Position numbers and translations under genes: made by a program. Shown here one piece after another: positions 17,878 to 26,301 of a DNA stretch of 64,000 nucleotides (positions within the stretch are counted from its first letter, which is position 1; each line of letters begins with the position of its first letter). The notes under the pieces are model-generated. The model worked only from the letters and a program-made list of their open reading frames with translations. It did not search any database and was not told where the DNA came from. Origin of the DNA: Opitutus sp. (GTDB lineage: Bacteria; Verrucomicrobiota; Verrucomicrobiia; Opitutales; Opitutaceae); assembly GCA_024998815.1 (NCBI GenBank), contig JACEUQ010000001.1, positions 1,178,001-1,242,000 on the forward strand, read 5' to 3'.

Positions 17878-18569
17878 TTCTGCCCTCCATTCTGGCCGAG
17901 GTGGCCGCGCAGCTCGATCCGCTCGAACTCAACTACGCGTTCGTGGGCGGCTCCATCGTGGAATTTTTGGTGGACCACCGCGGACTTTCGCCGGTGCGGC
18001 CCACCGACGACCTGGACATCATCGTCGAGGTGGTCACCCAGCGCCACTACGCCGAGGTGGAGCGCAAGCTCCGGGCCGCCGGGTTTGAACATGACACCTC
18101 GCCGGGTGCGCCAATTTGCCGGTGGCTTTATCGCGGGGTGATCGTGGACATCATGCCGACGAGCGGCGCCTTGATGGGGCTCAACACCCAGTGGTTCGCG
18201 GAGGCGCTCGCCTCAGTCCAATTGGAATCGATCAACGGGGTGCCGCTGCGGCTGATTTCGCCGGTGGCTTTTATCGCGACCAAGTTGGCGGCGTTTGCGG
18301 ACCGCGGCCGGGGTGATTATTACGGCAGCCATGATCTGGAGGACATCGTGGCCGTGATCGACGGGCGGGCGCGCATCGTGGAAGAACTGGCGGAAGCGGA
18401 AACCAGCCTGCGAGCCTTCGTGCAGGAAGGTGTCGCACGGCTGATGGGTGCAGCGGATTTTCAGGAATCACTGGCGGGGCATCTGCCGTTTGATGAAGCC
18501 AGCCAGCGCCGACTGCCGGGGTTGAGGAAAAAGCTACAGGCCCTAGCCGCTATCGAACCGAAACCGTAA
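17874..18569 (+). CDS. AbiEii/AbiGii-like nucleotidyltransferase, candidate toxin
   Basis: A 231-residue protein of the nucleotidyltransferase fold. The signature is GGS at 25-27 followed by the two catalytic carboxylates in PTDDLDIIVE (Asp46, Asp48), with a later KLAAFADRGRGDYYGSHDLEDI typical of AbiEii-like proteins. AbiEii toxins modify tRNA or other targets with nucleotides and cause growth arrest or phage abortive infection. It is translationally coupled to the winged-helix gene upstream. The catalytic residues are intact. No gene lies between its stop and the IS1182 element at 18694. Confidence 0.72.
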   Translation: MILPSILAEVAAQLDPLELNYAFVGGSIVEFLVDHRGLSPVRPTDDLDIIVEVVTQRHYAEVERKLRAAGFEHDTSPGAPICRWLYRGVIVDIMPTSGALMGLNTQWFAEALASVQLESINGVPLRLISPVAFIATKLAAFADRGRGDYYGSHDLEDIVAVIDGRARIVEELAEAETSLRAFVQEGVARLMGAADFQESLAGHLPFDEASQRRLPGLRKKLQALAAIEPKP

Positions 18570-19062
18570 AACCGCCCCAGAGAAGGGATCTTAGTAAGTC
18601 TGCTCTACTACGATCAACAGCCTCGAACTGCGATTATCTCGTACCAACCGCACACATAATTTGCGCGGTTGGGGATCAAACTATATTGTCTAGCAGCCCG
18701 TCGGACTGAAAAAAGCGGGTTCGGGCCAAGTCCCCGGCCCGCGCGCCAACTTTGAGTGTGGCGGATAGATTTTGGGGCCTAAAATACTCCTTCGGGCTGT
18801 GGCCCGTTGGATTAGGGCGGTTAATCAATGGCGCGTCCGGATTTTTTTGGTGTTTGAGGGTTGGTTTTCCTGCGTTGGCGAGGTTAGGCCGGCCGCAGTT
18901 TGGCGTTGAGGCGATGAAGACGCTTAAAGTTGTAGGCCAGGCACACCAGCTCCCATTCGAGGGATACTTTTTCCAGTCCGCGCATTAAAAAACGTCGGAA
19001 GCCGAGCGCCTCTTTTATAATACCAAAAATCGGTTCAATGGTTTCTTGCCGTAGTTTATATA

Positions 19063-20869
19063 GAGCCTGTCCCGAAAGCATAAAAACCTAGCAGTGAACT
19101 ATTAGCATAAGTTTAATGATGCCTAAAGAGGGGTAATTCCCTGGTTTTGGTCAAAAAAAAGCCGCTATAATCGGCCATGAAGTCAAAACCCGTATCCGCC
19201 ACCTCGGCCATTGCCCTGCAACGCTGGTTGCGTCCGGCGCTAACGCCAGTCGGTGCCAATAAAGATTACGCCGAGTTTCGCCAGCAATTGGAAGGACTCG
19301 ACGCGTTGTTGCGTGGCAGCCACTTGGAGACGATGGCGATGGACTTTGCCAAGGCGGGGGCAGGCCAAGCCAGTGTCGCACAACTACGCCAGCGTATGGA
19401 GTTTGCGCTCAAAGCGTTACGCTTTGAAGTGTTGCGGGTGCATTTGGGCAACATATCCTTTCGCGAGCTTTCCCGTAGCATTGCCTCAAGTGATTTACTG
19501 GCGGATTTTTGCGGTGTTCGCACGCTTGAGGGAATCAAGGGGGCGTCCAAAAGTGTGCTGGAGCGGGCCTCGAAGTTTTTCACCGCCGAACAGGTGCGCT
19601 GGATGGGGCAAGTGTTGGTGGAGATGTGCGGCGAGAAGGATCGCGCCACTGAACTCGGGTTGAGCGCGCCGCTGGACATGGATGTTTGCCTCATCGACGG
19701 CACGTGCTTGGAGACCAACATCCACTTCCCGGTGGACTGGGTGCTGTTGCGTGATGTGTCCAAGACTTTGCTCAAGGCCATGATTTTAATCCGCCGCGCT
19801 GGACTGCTCCACCGTATGCCTGAAGAGCCGGAGTGCTTTGCCAAGCAGATGAACAAGTTGTGCATGTCAATGACCCACGCAGGCCGCCGCAACGACGCCA
19901 AGCGCGCGCGTAAACAGATCCTGCGCAAGATGAAGACGCTGTTACGCACGATCGGAGAACATGCCCGCCGCCACCGCGACCTGTTGGCGCAGAAGTATAG
20001 CCAAACCCATTACAGCCAACGCCAAACCAAGCGGATAACCACCCGCATCGACGCTATGCTCGGCCAACTGCCCGCCGTCATCAAGCAGGCCCACGAGCGC
20101 ATCATCGGCGGACGCCCGGTGCCCAACGACCAAAAGATCCTCAGCGTGCATGAACTTGATGTGAACGTACTGGTTCGCGGCAAAGCAGGGAGCCAAGTCG
20201 AGTTTGGCAACTCGTTGCTGTTGAGCGAGGCGCTCTCCGGTTTAATCACCGACTGGCAACTCTACCAGGGCGCGGCTCCGGCAGAATGGTGCCAACTCGA
20301 GGAAAGCCTGGCGCGGCAGAACCGCTTTGACCTGAGTGCGCCGATTAGCGCGGTCGGCACCGACCGCGGCTTCGCCACCAAAAAAACTTCCGCAATGCTC
20401 AAGCAACAAGACGTTTACGATGCGGTATGCCCGCGTGATCCGCACGCGCTCAAGGAGCGTTTGAGCGAAAAACGCTTCGCCCAATTGCAGCGGCGCCGTT
20501 CGGCGACCGAAGCGCGCATTGCGATCCTCAAACAACGCCTCGGCGGACGCTTGCGCTGTAAAGGGTTTGCCAACCGCTACCGTTCGGTGGGTTGGAGTGT
20601 ACTCGGTCACAACCTCTGGCTGGTGTCACGAATCCTTGCCGAGGAAATAACACTTCCGCTGGCCGCTTAATTCAATTTTCCGGCAAAAATGTGAATAACC
20701 CTGGGGCTCGCCCCGGCTTTGCCGTACCTTACTACCGCGCTTGGGGGCGGGAAAAATCGATTCGGGCCGCCGTTTAACGTCGCTGGGGTGATTCGTGCCA
20801 CCTCGTTCGCCCGCAATCCCAATGGACCTCTGCGCACTTTTTAAAAATCCGGAAATTTGGGACAGGCTC
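19063..20869 (+). mobile_element. 1807-bp ISNCY-type insertion sequence, copy 2, nested in IS1182
   Basis: Ends start GAGCCTGTCCC on both sides. The 6-bp target duplication TATATA lies at 19057-19062 and 20870-20875. It is inverted relative to copy 1 at 15335-17141. The exact duplication and restorable host frame show a recent clean insertion. Confidence 0.92.
19177..20670 (+). CDS. DDE transposase, ISNCY/ISDol1-like (copy 2)
   Basis: A 497-residue transposase identical to that of copy 1. The same CLIDGTCLETNIHFPVDW and SAVGTDRGFATKK motifs are present. Full-length frame and intact element ends indicate that this copy can probably transpose. Confidence 0.87.
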   Translation: MKSKPVSATSAIALQRWLRPALTPVGANKDYAEFRQQLEGLDALLRGSHLETMAMDFAKAGAGQASVAQLRQRMEFALKALRFEVLRVHLGNISFRELSRSIASSDLLADFCGVRTLEGIKGASKSVLERASKFFTAEQVRWMGQVLVEMCGEKDRATELGLSAPLDMDVCLIDGTCLETNIHFPVDWVLLRDVSKTLLKAMILIRRAGLLHRMPEEPECFAKQMNKLCMSMTHAGRRNDAKRARKQILRKMKTLLRTIGEHARRHRDLLAQKYSQTHYSQRQTKRITTRIDAMLGQLPAVIKQAHERIIGGRPVPNDQKILSVHELDVNVLVRGKAGSQVEFGNSLLLSEALSGLITDWQLYQGAAPAEWCQLEESLARQNRFDLSAPISAVGTDRGFATKKTSAMLKQQDVYDAVCPRDPHALKERLSEKRFAQLQRRRSATEARIAILKQRLGGRLRCKGFANRYRSVGWSVLGHNLWLVSRILAEEITLPLAA

Positions 20870-22168
20870 TATATAACGCTCGTCCGGTGGCCGTAGCGGT
20901 GCGGTGGATCATGCGTTCGGCGAAGCTCGCCTCGGGGCCCGGTTGCGGCGGGTCTTCGTGCTGTTCGAGTTGGGCGATCGTGCGGCCATGCGGCTCCCGT
21001 TTCATCGCTGCATATACAGTTACGCCCGTTGTGGTTGCGTCCGGTGCGGACTCGGCCTTTGTCACCGCCGCTTCACTCACAAAACCACTGTCAATCAGTA
21101 CGTTCGCCACCTCAATATGTTGCGCGATGGCCGCCAGGTTTGGCTCAAGCTGCTGTTTATCATTGGGCGCATTACAGACCCGCGCACCGACGATCAGGCG
21201 CGAGTCGGTGTCGGCCCCGGCTTGTGCATTATAACACTGCTGGAAGCCGTTGCCCGTTTTCATAATCCGGCTGACTTCATCGGTCAGGTTGACCTGGTCT
21301 TTCGTGCCCGGAGTGGGGTCGGGCTGAACGGGAACTGGGCCACGCGGTTTTTTACCCGTGTCGGCTTCGGACGCGGAGCGTTTTGCCATTTTAGCTTCAT
21401 ACTCAGCTTGTTCCGCCTGAAACCGCAGATGCGCCCGGGCCTCGATTTCCGCCTTGGCCTTGGCCAACGTCGCCTTGCGCTCCTCGCGCCGCTGGATCTC
21501 TGCGGGGATCGTCAACCCGTCTTGCAGCGGGATCGCGTCCGCAGCGTCGGCTTTGCGCAACAGTTCAGCGATTTCCAGATCAAGGACTTCCATCGTCTTA
21601 ACCGCATGGGCATAACTCACCGCCGAGTGCTTGCTGGCGTTGGCAAGTATTTTGGTGCCATCGACGGCCACCGTGACGTTGCCGATCTTTAACACTCCGC
21701 ACGCCGCAGACATCTGAAGTAATTGAGCAAAAGCTTTTTGCACCAATTTCCGGTTCTCCCGGCGGAACGTGCAAATCGTATCGTGGTCGGGGTGCGTGTC
21801 GGCACAGAGCAGGCGCACTGCCACGTTTTCATAGGTCGTGCGCTCAATTTGGCGGCTGGAAAAAACTCCCGTCGCGTAACTGTAAGTCAGTAAACTCAGG
21901 AGCATCGACGGCGGGTATTGCGCACTGCCGCTCCCACGCTGATTTACGGACACCGAACTGACGTCGATCAAGTCAACCGCATCGATGACAAAATGCACCA
22001 AGTGATCCGGCTTCACCCAATCCCGCAGGTCGGGCGGCAGCAGTAACGGAGTGCGCCGATCAATTATAACGAACTTGGTTGCCATGGAACTACTTAGTTA
22101 CGCTTTTAATTGGTAGTCAATATAATACAAATATTTAATGCGTTTATTTTTCCAAGTCCGACAGGCTC

Positions 22169-23737
22169 CTAGATCCCGCAGTTGAAGTTCAGGATGCGGG
22201 TTTGGGGAGCCAGTCGTCGGGGTTGAGAGGGTTAAGCCAACAGAGATAACGCTCGAATGTTTGCTGTGGGTTCAACTGCGGCGCAATTGAGCCAATTGCC
22301 AACGTTCGAGCCTTTGATAGGAAAGACTTATCGCAGCCCACCATTTTTCGCCGACACTCAGTTTGAGGGTTTTCTGTCGGCCGCTTTCAACGAGTTTAGC
22401 AGGCATGACCAGTAGGTCGTCACGGCTGGTGATCGCCTCGCGGTGACAGCCTTCTTCCTTGAGCACCCGCACAAACAAGCTCCACAGGTTGTAGGTGAGA
22501 AGCAGCAGGCGGGCGGCCGTTTCGCTGACCACGCCTTTGCCGCTGCAAAAGCCGCTGAAGCCCCACTGGTTTTTGAGTTCATCAAAGACGTTCTCCGCGT
22601 CGCCGCGTTTGCGATACGTGAGTACGATCTGTGGGGGCGTGGCTTGCTGCACATCCAGATTGGTCACATAGGCGCAAAATTCCTCTTGGTCCAAGCCCCA
22701 GAACACATCCTGCGGCGTTGGGTTGGCGGGCTTGAGTATGCGGGTAACGATGACCCGCCGCTCACAGCTCCAGCCGTCGAGCTTTACGCGGATCTCGGCG
22801 TATTGCTCCATGCCAATGCTAGGCTGTCCGTCCCACTCCGGCCACGGCACGTTGGCGATGGCTCGGCGCACGTTGGCTGTTAGCTTCAGCTTGAACAGAT
22901 AGCGCGGGCGGGCGACCCCAGGCATCTCGTGCCAGGCCATTATTTTTTCCTGCGCAAAGCCAATGTCGCCCCGGTTGAGTTGCAGGCGGCCAGGCACATC
23001 GGGATGCGACCAGACTCGTTCCATCGCCTCGATCCAGTGGCCCGCGCTGACCTCGTTTCCGGGCCGCCACTCCATGTAAAGGGCAAGGCGTGTGCCCGCG
23101 ACCACACACAGCAAGGGATGATGACTGCCCCGCCCCGGTTTGTGCGGATTATAGCCGCGTGCGACGTCCTCTTGCTTTCCGTAGCGGGTGTTCACGGTCG
23201 AATCCCAATCGCCGACGAACGCTGTGGGCAGGGCTGCGTAAAGATCACCTTCACTCCACGCAAGCCACGTGCGGGCCTGTTCACGAGGCACCTTTTCCAT
23301 CATCCGATAAAGCGCATCTTCACCGCACAGGCGGCCCTTTTTCATACCCAAGATCACCGCCAAGGCTTGATCGTCTTGCACGCGTCGGGCGTGGGCGAAG
23401 CGTCGACCGCCCATGAGGCAATTGAACATGAATGCCTGCACCACATCGCCCACCGGCGTCGCGTTCGGGCTGCTGCGCTCAAGCGGGAATCGTCGCGCCA
23501 AATCGGCGACCACTCCGAGCTGCTCAAGGTAGTGACTCCATGCCGCCGCACCACCATAGGGCGTGAATCGGTCGGTCGAGTCCGTCACCGCCACCGCGCC
23601 TCCCGCACACTCAAACCGGAACCGATCCTCCCTTTCACCCTGCGGGTGAAGGCCAATTACTGCCGTTAGGTTGCTCATAGATCCCTCTTATAAGCAACTT
23701 ACGTTCCCACCTACTCATGCGAACTGCGGCTTATAGG
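22169..23737 (-). mobile_element. Second IS1380-type element (approximate ends)
   Basis: It carries a transposase distinct from the 534-residue type. Both ends contain CCGCAGTT (22176-22183 and, inverted, 23722-23729) preceded by CCTA-like bases, so the limits are about 22169 and 23737. The left end directly abuts or overlaps the CTAG duplication of the IS1182 element. No clear target duplication is seen. A second internal CCGCAGTTGAA, inverted, lies at 22271-22281. Confidence 0.65.
22272..23678 (-). CDS. IS1380-family DDE transposase (second type)
   Basis: A 468-residue transposase. The motifs are GDWDSTVNTRYGKQED (first Asp), YNPHKPGRGSHHPLL (an IS1380 hallmark), LNRGDIGFAQEK (second Asp) and AENVFDELKNQWGFSGF (Glu). 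It is only distantly related to the transposase at 1687/5745, sharing mainly these motifs. The frame is intact. Confidence 0.87.
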   Translation of the reverse strand: MSNLTAVIGLHPQGEREDRFRFECAGGAVAVTDSTDRFTPYGGAAAWSHYLEQLGVVADLARRFPLERSSPNATPVGDVVQAFMFNCLMGGRRFAHARRVQDDQALAVILGMKKGRLCGEDALYRMMEKVPREQARTWLAWSEGDLYAALPTAFVGDWDSTVNTRYGKQEDVARGYNPHKPGRGSHHPLLCVVAGTRLALYMEWRPGNEVSAGHWIEAMERVWSHPDVPGRLQLNRGDIGFAQEKIMAWHEMPGVARPRYLFKLKLTANVRRAIANVPWPEWDGQPSIGMEQYAEIRVKLDGWSCERRVIVTRILKPANPTPQDVFWGLDQEEFCAYVTNLDVQQATPPQIVLTYRKRGDAENVFDELKNQWGFSGFCSGKGVVSETAARLLLLTYNLWSLFVRVLKEEGCHREAITSRDDLLVMPAKLVESGRQKTLKLSVGEKWWAAISLSYQRLERWQLAQLRRS

Positions 23738-24090
23738 ATTATACGGGTAACGCCGATCTGAATCCATTGAGCATCGGAGATCTCGTTACAGTTACGTGCA
23801 TGGATGGATTTTTCCGCTAGGCCGGCCAACGGAGCGAAGAACGATTCACTCGGGATTAGTGATGATAAAGATGTTGCCATTATGGGGCCCCAAGACCCCC
23901 TAAACAGCAATATCAAGCATTTATAAAATCTTTTTTGCCGGGCATCCCGACTCAATATAAGCCTTCAGCGCCGTTCGGCGTAACCGCATCCCACACCCAT
24001 TTTTCCAGCCTCCAAGATCACCCTGTATTGCCCGCGCGGGGCATCTGCCTACGTCAAATCACCCCAAAAACTGAACACCGTTGTGCGAAT
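23738..24090. other. Remnant DNA between two IS ends
   Basis: A minus-strand frame (about 23731-23955) reads ..EISDAQWIQIGVTRI.. and may be the truncated start of some gene, but no family is recognised. The rest shows no gene. The stretch lies between the second IS1380-type element and a solo end of the first type. Confidence 0.3.
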
Positions 24091-24278
24091 CAATGGAGTG
24101 CCGCCCAGCGCTGGGGGCAAATCGTAGCGAGGATTTTACAGGAAAACTTCCCCGTACTCGGCCCTGAACCGCCTTTGGCCACCGCCCCAAGCTGATCGCG
24201 CTTCCGTTCAGCCTGCCGCAACACCATTATACCGACTGGCAACGCCCGCCGGCCGTACTTTCTATTGCCGGATTTAGG
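24091..24278 (+). repeat. Solo right end of the IS1380 element
   Basis: About 188 bp match the last part of IS1380 copy 2, including the last ~30 codons of its transposase and the terminal repeat ending GCCGGATTTAGG at 24278. It is followed by TTCAA, the same 5 bp duplicated at copy 1. The other end of the element is missing, so this is a deletion remnant. It provides the last ~17 codons of the AraC gene on the opposite strand. Confidence 0.82.
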
Positions 24279-25183
24279 TTCAACGCAACCCGCGCACTCT
24301 CGCGCGGCCCTTGTCCATACTCCTGCACGTAGATTTTATAGAACTGCGCGTAGCTCCCAAAACCCGCCTCATACGCCAGCTCCGTCAGCGTCCGCGTGCC
24401 CCCCGCCGCACGCCGCAACTCCAAAAACCGCCCCAACCGCGTCGAGTTACGATAACGGCTCAGCGGCACACCCACTTGCCGCGCAAACACCCGGCTCAGA
24501 TACGCCTCGCTCACCCGGCAGCGTTTCGCGAGCCCCGCTAGATCATCCTCCCACGTGCCGTCGCCCAGCAGCTCCAGCGCATGCCGCACCGCCGGATGCA
24601 GCTCCACCGCGCCGTCCGTCGCCAACCCGCCGCGCTGACACCGCCAGCAGAGCAACAATAGGTGCCGCAGCGCCGCGTTGAGCGCGTCCGGATCACCGTG
24701 CTCAAACGAAAAATCCGACCCTACCCCGAAGCCCGCCTCGCGGTTGAGTACATCGCCATCCAGTCCGTCCACCACGGTCACCTCCATCGTCTTCCGGATT
24801 AAATCAAAAGTCGCCGGCTCCAGCACCGTGTTCAAAACCCCGTCCACTTCCGTCTGTTTACGCTTCAGCCCTTCATAACCCGCCCCGCGCGCCGCCTCCG
24901 CGATCAAGGCCGGCTTGAACACCGCGACGTAATTCTGCGCGTCGTCCGAGCGGTTCACCAACTGGTGTTCCTGCGCAGGATACATCCACAATAGCGACCG
25001 ATTCCCAAACGTGAACCGCCGCCCGCCGACCACATAGGTTATCGTCCCGCGCACCACCACGTTCAGCTCCAGCTCCACATGATGATGCGGCTTCAGCACA
25101 GGCGGATTCCGCGCCGATTCCGCCAAAAAAAGAAATCCATCATAACGCGGACCCAATTTCAAATCCTCCAACATATCGGACAA
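24227..25183 (-). CDS. AraC-family transcriptional regulator with IS-derived tail
   Basis: A 318-residue regulator. The N-terminal half is a cupin-like sensing domain (HHHVELELNVVVRGTITYVVGG, seen as HHHVELELNV and TITYVVGG). The C-terminal AraC DNA-binding domain has LAKRCRVSEAYLSRVFARQV and LTELAYEAGFGSYAQFYKIY as its two helix-turn-helix motifs. It is divergent from the epimerase-oxygenase genes starting at 25266 and is the likely local sugar-responsive regulator. The last ~17 residues come from the IS1380 end fragment (boundary 24278), replacing the original C-terminus beyond the second HTH. Function is probably kept because the HTH pair is complete. Confidence 0.85.
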   Translation of the reverse strand: MSDMLEDLKLGPRYDGFLFLAESARNPPVLKPHHHVELELNVVVRGTITYVVGGRRFTFGNRSLLWMYPAQEHQLVNRSDDAQNYVAVFKPALIAEAARGAGYEGLKRKQTEVDGVLNTVLEPATFDLIRKTMEVTVVDGLDGDVLNREAGFGVGSDFSFEHGDPDALNAALRHLLLLCWRCQRGGLATDGAVELHPAVRHALELLGDGTWEDDLAGLAKRCRVSEAYLSRVFARQVGVPLSRYRNSTRLGRFLELRRAAGGTRTLTELAYEAGFGSYAQFYKIYVQEYGQGPRESARVALNLNPAIESTAGGRCQSV

Positions 25184-25265
25184 ATAATGATAACTTTAGG
25201 CCGCGTAGCAAGAAGACACCCCGCCCAAGACCTAGTATAAATGATAACTCTCATTGCCTCTGCTT

Positions 25266-26270
25266 ATGTCTTCACCCCGCTTTTTCGGTTCATTACCCAC
25301 CGGTGAATCGGTCCATGCCTATACCTTGACCAACCCCTCCGGCGCGACCGTAACCATCCTCACACTCGGCGGTATCGTCACCTCCCTCCGCTTGCCCGAC
25401 CGCCACGGAGCCTTCGCCGACGTCGTTCTAGGTTTCGACAACATCGCCGCCTACGTCACCAACCTTCCCTACTTCGGCGCCATCGCCGGCCGCGTCGCCG
25501 GCCGCATCACCGCCGGACGTTTCACCCTAGACGGCGTCACCTACCCCCTTGCGATTAACAACGGCCGCAACCACCTTCACGGCGGCGTGCGCGGTTTCGA
25601 TAAACACGTCTGGTCCGCCACGCCCGTTACTCGTCCTGACGGCGCCGATTCCCTCCTCCTCTCCCGCCTCAGCCCTGACGACGAAGAAGGCTACCCGGGC
25701 AACGTCTCGGTCTCCGTCACCTACACGCTCACCGCCGACAACGCCCTCGTCATCGACTCCGAGGCCTCCACTGATCGCGCCACTCCCTTAAGCCTCACCC
25801 ACCACAGCTACTTTAATCTGTCCGGCCACGACGCCGGCTCCGTCGCCGATCACACCCTGCAAATTAACGCCGACGCCTTCGCGCCCGCCGACGCCACCAT
25901 GACCCTTCTCGGCCTCCGCGAACCCGTCACCCCCGCCAACGATTTCCGCCAACCCCGCCGACTCGGCGACGCCATCCCTCACCTCCACCAGCGCCACGGC
26001 GACCTCTACTTCCTCCCCGCCGCTTCCGGTTTGCGCGAAGTCGCCCGCCTCAGCGATCCCGCCAGCGGCCGCGTCATCACCGTCCGCACCACCGAGTCCT
26101 GCCTGCAACTCTACGTCGGCACCGCACTCAGCAACCCGCACACCGGCCTCTGTCTCGAATGCGAAGGCTACCCCGACGGACCCAACACCCCCGCCCTCGG
26201 CGACATCATCCTGCGCCCCGGCCACCCCCAGCGCCACACCACCCGCTACGCCTTCACCACCGCCCCTTAA
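25266..26270 (+). CDS. galM: Aldose 1-epimerase (galactose mutarotase)
   Basis: A 334-residue enzyme that interconverts alpha and beta anomers of hexoses. The ATG at 25266 is chosen over the TTG at 25254. Family marks are the early GGIVTSLRLPDRHG, NGRNHLHGG (substrate-binding His), LTHHSYFNLSG (catalytic His, ~177-180) and LCLECEGYPDGPNTP (catalytic Glu, ~298). There is no signal peptide, so it is cytoplasmic. It is divergent from the AraC regulator and 31 bp upstream of the oxygenase fusion, so an operon for sugar use is likely. Confidence 0.92.
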   Translation: MSSPRFFGSLPTGESVHAYTLTNPSGATVTILTLGGIVTSLRLPDRHGAFADVVLGFDNIAAYVTNLPYFGAIAGRVAGRITAGRFTLDGVTYPLAINNGRNHLHGGVRGFDKHVWSATPVTRPDGADSLLLSRLSPDDEEGYPGNVSVSVTYTLTADNALVIDSEASTDRATPLSLTHHSYFNLSGHDAGSVADHTLQINADAFAPADATMTLLGLREPVTPANDFRQPRRLGDAIPHLHQRHGDLYFLPAASGLREVARLSDPASGRVITVRTTESCLQLYVGTALSNPHTGLCLECEGYPDGPNTPALGDIILRPGHPQRHTTRYAFTTAP

Positions 26271-26301
26271 ACTTAATCTTACCCCTTAAACTTTTAGAAT
26301 C

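Larger units (their letters stand above)
18884..22085 (-). pseudogene. IS1182-family transposase split by an IS
   Basis: The N-terminal part runs from the ATG at 22085 to 20870 and the C-terminal part from 19062 to 18884. IS1182 marks are the N-terminal LLPPDLRDWVKPDHLVHFV, then AVDGTKILANASKH (first Asp), and the C-terminal IEPIFGIIKEALGFRRFLMRG with the catalytic Glu. Removing the inserted IS plus one TATATA copy joins the two parts in frame (..RALY then KLRQETIEP..), so the gene was intact until this insertion. The N-terminal fragment alone would lack the last catalytic residue. Confidence 0.88.
18694..22168 (-). mobile_element. IS1182-family element interrupted by ISNCY copy 2
   Basis: Terminal repeats are CAGCCCGTCGGACT from 18694 and, on the complement from 22168, GAGCCTGTCGGACT. 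A 4-bp duplication CTAG lies at 18690-18693 and 22169-22172. Its transposase is split by the 1807-bp IS at 19063-20869. Without that insertion the element would be about 1.66 kb. Confidence 0.85.

Noticed and set aside
15335-20869. Composite transposon carrying the nucleotidyltransferase pair between ISNCY-type copies
   Set aside because: Copy 2 has its own TATATA duplication inside IS1182, and the outer flanks of the pair do not match.
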